A stretch of 64,000 nt of DNA from positions 2,294,001-2,358,000 of the forward strand of contig CP007152.1 in the NCBI GenBank assembly GCA_000831005.1, written 5' to 3'. The notes under the pieces are model-generated. The model made no database searches and was not told the DNA's origin. It was given only the letters and a program-made list of their open reading frames with translations. Position numbers and translations under genes: made by a program. Of this stretch, positions 61,954 to 64,000 are shown one piece after another. Source of the DNA: Marinobacter salarius. Lineage in GTDB: Bacteria; Pseudomonadota; Gammaproteobacteria; Pseudomonadales; Oleiphilaceae. The first letter of the stretch is position 1, and each line of letters opens with the position of its first letter.

Positions 61954-62637
61954 ATGACCAAGCAACCAGTCGCAGACGCTCCCTCCCGTATCGGGCACCC
62001 CGGTAATGGCCGCAAGTACCGCCCGGGGCGGATCCGGGAGCGAAACAGGGAAAAGATCCTGCAGGCTGCGGAGCAGGAATTTGCACAGCATGGCTACAAG
62101 GGCGCCACGATCCAGAACATTGCGGAGCGGGCGGGTTTGCCCAAATCCAACGTGCTGTATTACTTCAGCAACAAGAAGCGAATGTACAGCGCCATGTTCG
62201 ATGACATCCTGGCGCGCTGGAACAAGGTGTTCACGGATATCCGCCCCGAAGACGATCCGGCGGTGGCACTGTCCACCTTCATCCGGATCAAGGTGGAGAT
62301 GTCGCGGCGCTACCCATTGGCTTCCCGGTTGTTCGCCATGGAGATCATCCAGGGTGCGCCGTTCCTGCTGGATCACCTGCGTACCAACATGCGGGAGTGG
62401 GTGCGCGGTCGTGCCGAGGTCATGCAGCAGTGGATCAACGACGGCCGCATGGCCCCGGTGGACCCTGTACAACTGATTTTCCTGATCTGGTCCTCCACAC
62501 AACACTACGCCGACTTCCAGGTACAGATCCTGATGGTGGAAAACAAGGCCGAGTATGAGAAGCGCGACTTCGACCATGCGGCCGATTTCCTCGTCGAGGT
62601 GATCCTGCGGGGGTGCGGTCTGGAAAAACCGACATGA
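61954..62637 (+). CDS. RutR-like TetR-family regulator of purine/pyrimidine genes
   Basis: Transcription factor of 227 residues. The helix-turn-helix lies at residues ~33-78 (KILQAAEQEFAQHGYKGATI, IQNIAERAGLPKSNVLYYFS), and the C-terminal part (FIRIKVEMSRRYPLASRLFA, MEIIQGAPFLLDHL) resembles the RutR (YcdC) ligand domain. E. coli RutR binds TTGACCA-N2-TGGTCAA and responds to uracil/thymine. Palindromes of this type stand before the 8-oxoguanine deaminase, the second ABC operon and the xdhA/transporter genes, which supports the assignment. Stop and puuE start overlap (ATGA). Confidence 0.82.
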   Translation: MTKQPVADAPSRIGHPGNGRKYRPGRIRERNREKILQAAEQEFAQHGYKGATIQNIAERAGLPKSNVLYYFSNKKRMYSAMFDDILARWNKVFTDIRPEDDPAVALSTFIRIKVEMSRRYPLASRLFAMEIIQGAPFLLDHLRTNMREWVRGRAEVMQQWINDGRMAPVDPVQLIFLIWSSTQHYADFQVQILMVENKAEYEKRDFDHAADFLVEVILRGCGLEKPT

Positions 62638-63573
62638 ATCAATGCAACCCTTATCCGAGGGACATGCGGGGCTATGGCAGGAATCCTCCCCATGCCCAAT
62701 GGCCGGGCAACGCCCGGGTCGCCGTCCAGTTTGTGCTCAACTACGAGGAGGGCGGCGAGAACTGCGTGCTCCACGGTGATGAGTATTCCGAGACCTTCCT
62801 GTCCGACATCATTGGCGCTGAGGCCTATCGCGACCGACATATGAGCATGGAGTCGCTGTATGAATACGGCTCCCGCGCCGGGGTCTGGCGCATCCTGAGG
62901 GAATTCCGCAAGCGGAAGCTGCCGCTGACGATCTTTGGTGTCACCATGGCCATGGCCCGTAATCCGGAGGCGGTAAAGGCCTTTATCGACGACGGGCACG
63001 AGATCGCCTGTCATGGCATGCGCTGGATCCATTACCAAGACATGAGCGAGTCCGAAGAACTCCGCTATATGGAGTTGGCAATCGAACAGCACACCCGGTT
63101 GACCGGCAAGCCGCCACTGCTGGTATACCGGTCGCGACAGCCCCAACACCCGCCGACTGGTGGTGGAGCAGGGCGGCTTTGAGTACGACAGCGACTATTA
63201 CGGCGACGACCTGCCGTTCTGGACCACGGTGACCACCCGTGACGGCGCCGACGAACCGCACCTCGTCGTGCCCTATACCCTGGAAGCCAACGACATGCGT
63301 TTCTGCGCGCCCCAGGGATTCAATTCTGGTGAGCAGTTCTTCCAGTACCTGAAGGACAGTTTTGATGTGCTTTACGAGGAAGGCGCGGAATCCCCGAAAA
63401 TGATGTCAGTGGGTCTTCACTGCCGCGTAATCGGCCGTCCCGGTCGCTTCCGTGCACTTCAGCGTTTCCTCGACCATATTCAACAGCATGAGCAGGTGTG
63501 GGTGTGCCGGCGAATCGATATCGCCCGCCACTGGAAACAGGTGCACCCCTATCACCCCGGAGACAACGAATGA
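62634..63573 (+). CDS. puuE: Allantoinase PuuE (polysaccharide-deacetylase fold), one frame break
   Basis: Cofactor-light allantoinase of the NodB-like fold, turning allantoin into allantoate. The start block [20 protein letters not shown] and [20 protein letters not shown] are hallmarks of PuuE. The catalytic site region [15 protein letters not shown] lies near residue 125. The frame breaks near 63120; the next frame goes on with [35 protein letters not shown] and [20 protein letters not shown]. Two bases lost (or one gained) explain it, and the repaired length is ~313. It overlaps the TetR gene and alc by four bases each, so the three are translated as a unit. Confidence 0.85.
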
Positions 63574-64000
63574 CTGATGCCGTAGTGGCCCCCATAGTCG
63601 AGGGGCCCGACTTTACCCGCCAGGGCCTGAACCTGGCGGATGGCAGCCTGGGCGCGGAAGTGGTCCAGGTGACCGACGAATTCTTCGGCCCCCGGGACCG
63701 TATGCTGAACCCGGAGCAGCCGGTGTTCTACCCGGACCGCTACGACGACCACGGCAAGTGGATGGACGGCTGGGAAACTCGCCGTCGACGCACCACCGGC
63801 CACGACTGGTGCATCGTGCGCCTGGCGATTCCTGGCGTGCTGATGGGGGTGGATTTCGATACCAGCTTCTTCACCGGCAACTTTCCCCCGGCGGCGTCCC
63901 TGGAGGCCTGCTTCAGCCCGGCTGGGGAGCCGGACGAAAACAGCGACTGGCAGCCACTGGTGCCGGCCACGGAACTGAAGGGCAACGACCACCGTTTCTG
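63570..64000 (+). CDS. alc: Allantoicase Alc, N-terminal part (cut by window end)
   Basis: Hydrolyses allantoate to ureidoglycolate and urea. The first 143 residues are present and fit the first of the two allantoicase repeats: [60 protein letters not shown] and [20 protein letters not shown]. The ATG overlaps the puuE stop (ATGA). The remaining half lies beyond the window. Confidence 0.9.
   Translation, partial: MTDAVVAPIVEGPDFTRQGLNLADGSLGAEVVQVTDEFFGPRDRMLNPEQPVFYPDRYDDHGKWMDGWETRRRRTTGHDWCIVRLAIPGVLMGVDFDTSFFTGNFPPAASLEACFSPAGEPDENSDWQPLVPATELKGNDHRF

Noticed and set aside
63552..63992. Minus-strand frame of 146 residues at the window end
   Set aside because: Antisense shadow of allantoicase, whose conserved blocks are unmistakable on the plus strand.

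Overview
The window looks like a chromosomal segment of a marine gammaproteobacterium, most likely Marinobacter or a close relative. That placement is inference. It rests on the heterodimeric AruF/AruG arginine succinyltransferase, TRAP-linked glycolate oxidase genes, a ureide-type purine cluster, and GC-rich gene bodies throughout. No 16S or housekeeping marker is present to confirm it.

Layout. (1) 1-2.7 kb: the end of a porin-like gene, a small lipoprotein, a badly broken second porin-like gene with its terminator, and a collapsed group IIC intron sitting exactly behind that terminator. (2) 2.75-5.4 kb, minus strand: copper resistance genes copA and copB. (3) 5.8-12 kb: arginine succinyltransferase operon astC-aruF-aruG-astD-astB. 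(4) 12-16.9 kb: a TetR regulator divergent from an RND efflux adaptor and pump. (5) 16.9-21.1 kb, minus strand: astE with a basic amino acid ABC transporter. Arginine uptake and the last AST step are thus split from the main operon. (6) 21.3-30.2 kb: a GntR/FCD regulator divergent from a TRAP transporter, a GlcG-like protein and glycolate oxidase glcD-glcE-glcF. Two perfect palindromic operators lie between them. (7) 30.3-32.6 kb: a DUF4124 protein, a Na+/Ca2+ exchanger and a NYN-LOTUS protein.

(8) 32.6-48.6 kb is an accessory island. Its left edge is a tRNA-Phe 3'-end fragment with a tRNA-type terminator. Inside are a cluster of small membrane proteins, a 1.9 kb gene desert with a 12-bp tandem repeat, and a five-gene restriction-modification-like locus: SNF2 helicase with a PLD-like N-terminus, DUF4391 protein, type III Mod, AlbA_2 ATPase-like regulator and type III Res. 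Beyond it lies an unrecognised protein with two copies of a C-x2-C-x-H-x2-W motif. The five-gene locus is the best candidate for an under-described defence system.

(9) 48.7-64 kb: a purine salvage and catabolism region. It holds a BMP-type nucleoside/purine ABC transporter, a Tsx-like outer-membrane channel, 8-oxoguanine deaminase, the xanthine dehydrogenase small subunit (3' end replaced, large subunit absent), a 2OG-Fe(II) oxygenase, a second ABC importer, a RutR-like TetR regulator, allantoinase puuE and allantoicase alc. Palindromes of the RutR type (TGACCA-N2-TGGTCA) occur at several promoters and probably tie the cluster into one regulon.

Caveat. About nineteen otherwise well-conserved genes or gene joints carry single-base frame breaks, nearly all fitting loss of one base, often from a GG or CC pair. 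This looks more like indel errors in the sequence than real gene decay. Genes with such breaks are described at their full reconstructed extent.
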